Source: Streptosporangium album
GTDB lineage: Bacteria > Actinomycetota > Actinomycetes > Streptosporangiales > Streptosporangiaceae
Length of the DNA stretch: 64,000 bases
Assembly: GCF_014203795.1 (NCBI RefSeq)
Contig: NZ_JACHJU010000001.1
Span: forward strand, 620,001-684,000
Direction of reading: 5' to 3'
Shown here: piece by piece, positions 63,184 to 64,000 of the stretch
How the letters are laid out: each line of letters opens with the position of its first letter
Numbering within the stretch: position 1 is the stretch's first letter
Notes under the pieces: model-generated
The model's input: only the letters and a program-made list of their open reading frames with translations
What the model was told of the DNA's origin: nothing
The model's database searches: none
Position numbers and translations under genes: made by a program

Positions 63184-64000
63184 TCTGGCTGACCTGGCGC
63201 CAGTTCCGCGGCTCGGCCGCGATGACGGCCGCTCTGCTCGTCATCCTCGCCGTCGCCCTGGCCCTGACCGGCCCGGGCCTGGCCGCCCGCTACTCCACCG
63301 GGATCGCCGGCTGCACCCAGGACAACACCTGCGACCGTTTCTTCAACCTGTTCTTCGACCAATACCAGATCCCCTTCGTGGCCGCCACCCTCGTCGTGCT
63401 GCTCCTGCCTGCCCTCGTCGGGCTCTTCTGGGGAGCACCGTTGATCACCCGTGAGCTGGAGGCGGGCACGCATCTGCTGGTGTGGAACCAGAGCATCACC
63501 CGCGGCCGCTGGCTGGCGGTCAAGCTCGGGCTCACCGGCCTGGTCGCCATGGCCGCCGCCTGCCTGTGCGGCCTCGCGGTGACCTGGTGGTCCGGACCCC
63601 TGGACAAGTCAGCCCCGGAGAACCTCGCCCTGATGGCTCCCCTGGTGTTCGGCGCGCGAGGCATCGCCCCGATAGGATATGCGGCCTTCGCCTTCGTCTT
63701 CGTCCTGGGCGTGACCATGGGCATGCTCGTCCGCCGCACGCTGCCCGCCATGGCCCTCACCCTGGCCGTCTTCGCCGCGATCCAGCTCGCCATGCCGCTG
63801 CTGGTCCGGCCCCACCTGATCGCTCCGGTGACCGCGACCTTCGAGCTCAGCAAGGCTGAACGTGGAGCACATCGGCATCCAACAGACCGGAGGCGGACCC
63901 GCGGACATTCTCCTGAGGTCGGCCGTTCCCGGAAACTCGGGCGCCTGGATCCTGTCCAGCAGCCTGGTCGATCCGTCCGGACGCACGATCGCCGGCAGCG
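63180..64000 (+). pseudogene. ABC exporter permease, frameshifted near 63855 and cut by window end
   Basis: Membrane subunit: MIWLTWRQFRGSAAMTAALL, VILAVALALTGPGLAARYST, IPFVAATLVVLLLPALVGLF with WGAPLITRELEAGTHLLVWN, and further helices to MALTLAVFAAIQLAMPLLV. From 63856 the coding quality passes to another frame: LNVEHIGIQQTGGGPADILL, RSAVPGNSGAWILSSSLVDP, SGRTIAGS, whereas the original frame becomes Arg-rich (RGAHRHPTDRRRTRGH). A net +1 or -2 change near AGCAAGGCTGAAC explains this. It is either a real inactivating mutation or a sequencing error. Confidence 0.75.

Overview
The window is about 64 kb of very GC-rich DNA. It has actinomycete-style gene packing (ATGA and GTGA stop-start overlaps, many GTG starts, several leaderless promoters), many secreted or lipoprotein ABC binding proteins, a LigB-type DNA ligase, GuaB1 and DUF1707, DUF4192 and EI24 proteins. 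By protein content it looks like a chromosomal segment of a Streptosporangiaceae-like actinomycete (Streptosporangium or Nonomuraea type). The genus is an inference. I saw no rRNA, tRNA or CRISPR array.

Layout. (1) 1-5.9 kb: the 5' part of leuS (minus) behind a leucine-codon leader peptide and attenuator, a large proline/glycine-rich single-pass membrane protein, and a tandem pair of closely related cytochrome P450 genes. (2) 6.0-14.2 kb: an accessory island bounded by a 39-bp inverted repeat. It holds a truncated MFS gene, a hemerythrin-like protein, an F420-type nitroreductase, an IS630 element abutting an IS982 element, a disrupted tyrosine recombinase, and an apparent macrolide/streptogramin resistance cassette (OleD-like glycosyltransferase, Vat-like acetyltransferase, TetR regulator with a palindromic operator). 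(3) 14.6-29.2 kb: a small secreted protein, lipid genes (GMC oxidoreductase, acyl-CoA ligase, a tmsA/tmsB pair for 10-methyl fatty acids, alpha-methylacyl-CoA racemase), a Ser/Thr kinase, a hydroxyacid dehydrogenase relic, an ABC-2 exporter with a small HTH regulator, and guaB1. (4) 29.2-41.2 kb: two beta-glucoside uptake loci facing each other as mirror images. Each has a binding protein, two permeases, a GH1 beta-glucosidase and a LacI regulator, and both carry GAGAGCGCTCTC / GGGAGCGCTCCC operators of the CebR type. (5) 41.5-53 kb: mostly housekeeping or conserved genes (FKBP, ligB, RlpA-like, DUF1707/DUF4870, DUF4192, EI24, Maf, Pth2, MFS). It is interrupted at 43.6-44.5 kb by remnants of a lipoprotein and a two-component system. 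(6) 53.5-60.1 kb: a five-gene oligopeptide ABC operon whose first permease carries an unusual extra membrane block. (7) 60.3-64 kb: a DUF3224 protein, a frameshifted tyrosine recombinase behind a long perfect palindrome, and a YtrA-type GntR / ABC operon whose permease appears frameshifted at the window edge.

How the genes fit together. The P450s, GMC oxidoreductase, acyl-CoA ligase and methylacyl-CoA racemase suggest modification or breakdown of branched lipids or sterols, though they do not form one operon. tmsAB should make tuberculostearic-type membrane lipids. The twin beta-glucoside loci import and hydrolyse cello- or gluco-oligosaccharides, probably with cross-talk because their operators and regulators are so similar. 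The 6-14 kb island and the two damaged recombinases record repeated mobile-DNA traffic. The relics at 21.2 and 43.6-44.5 kb show decay by internal deletion.
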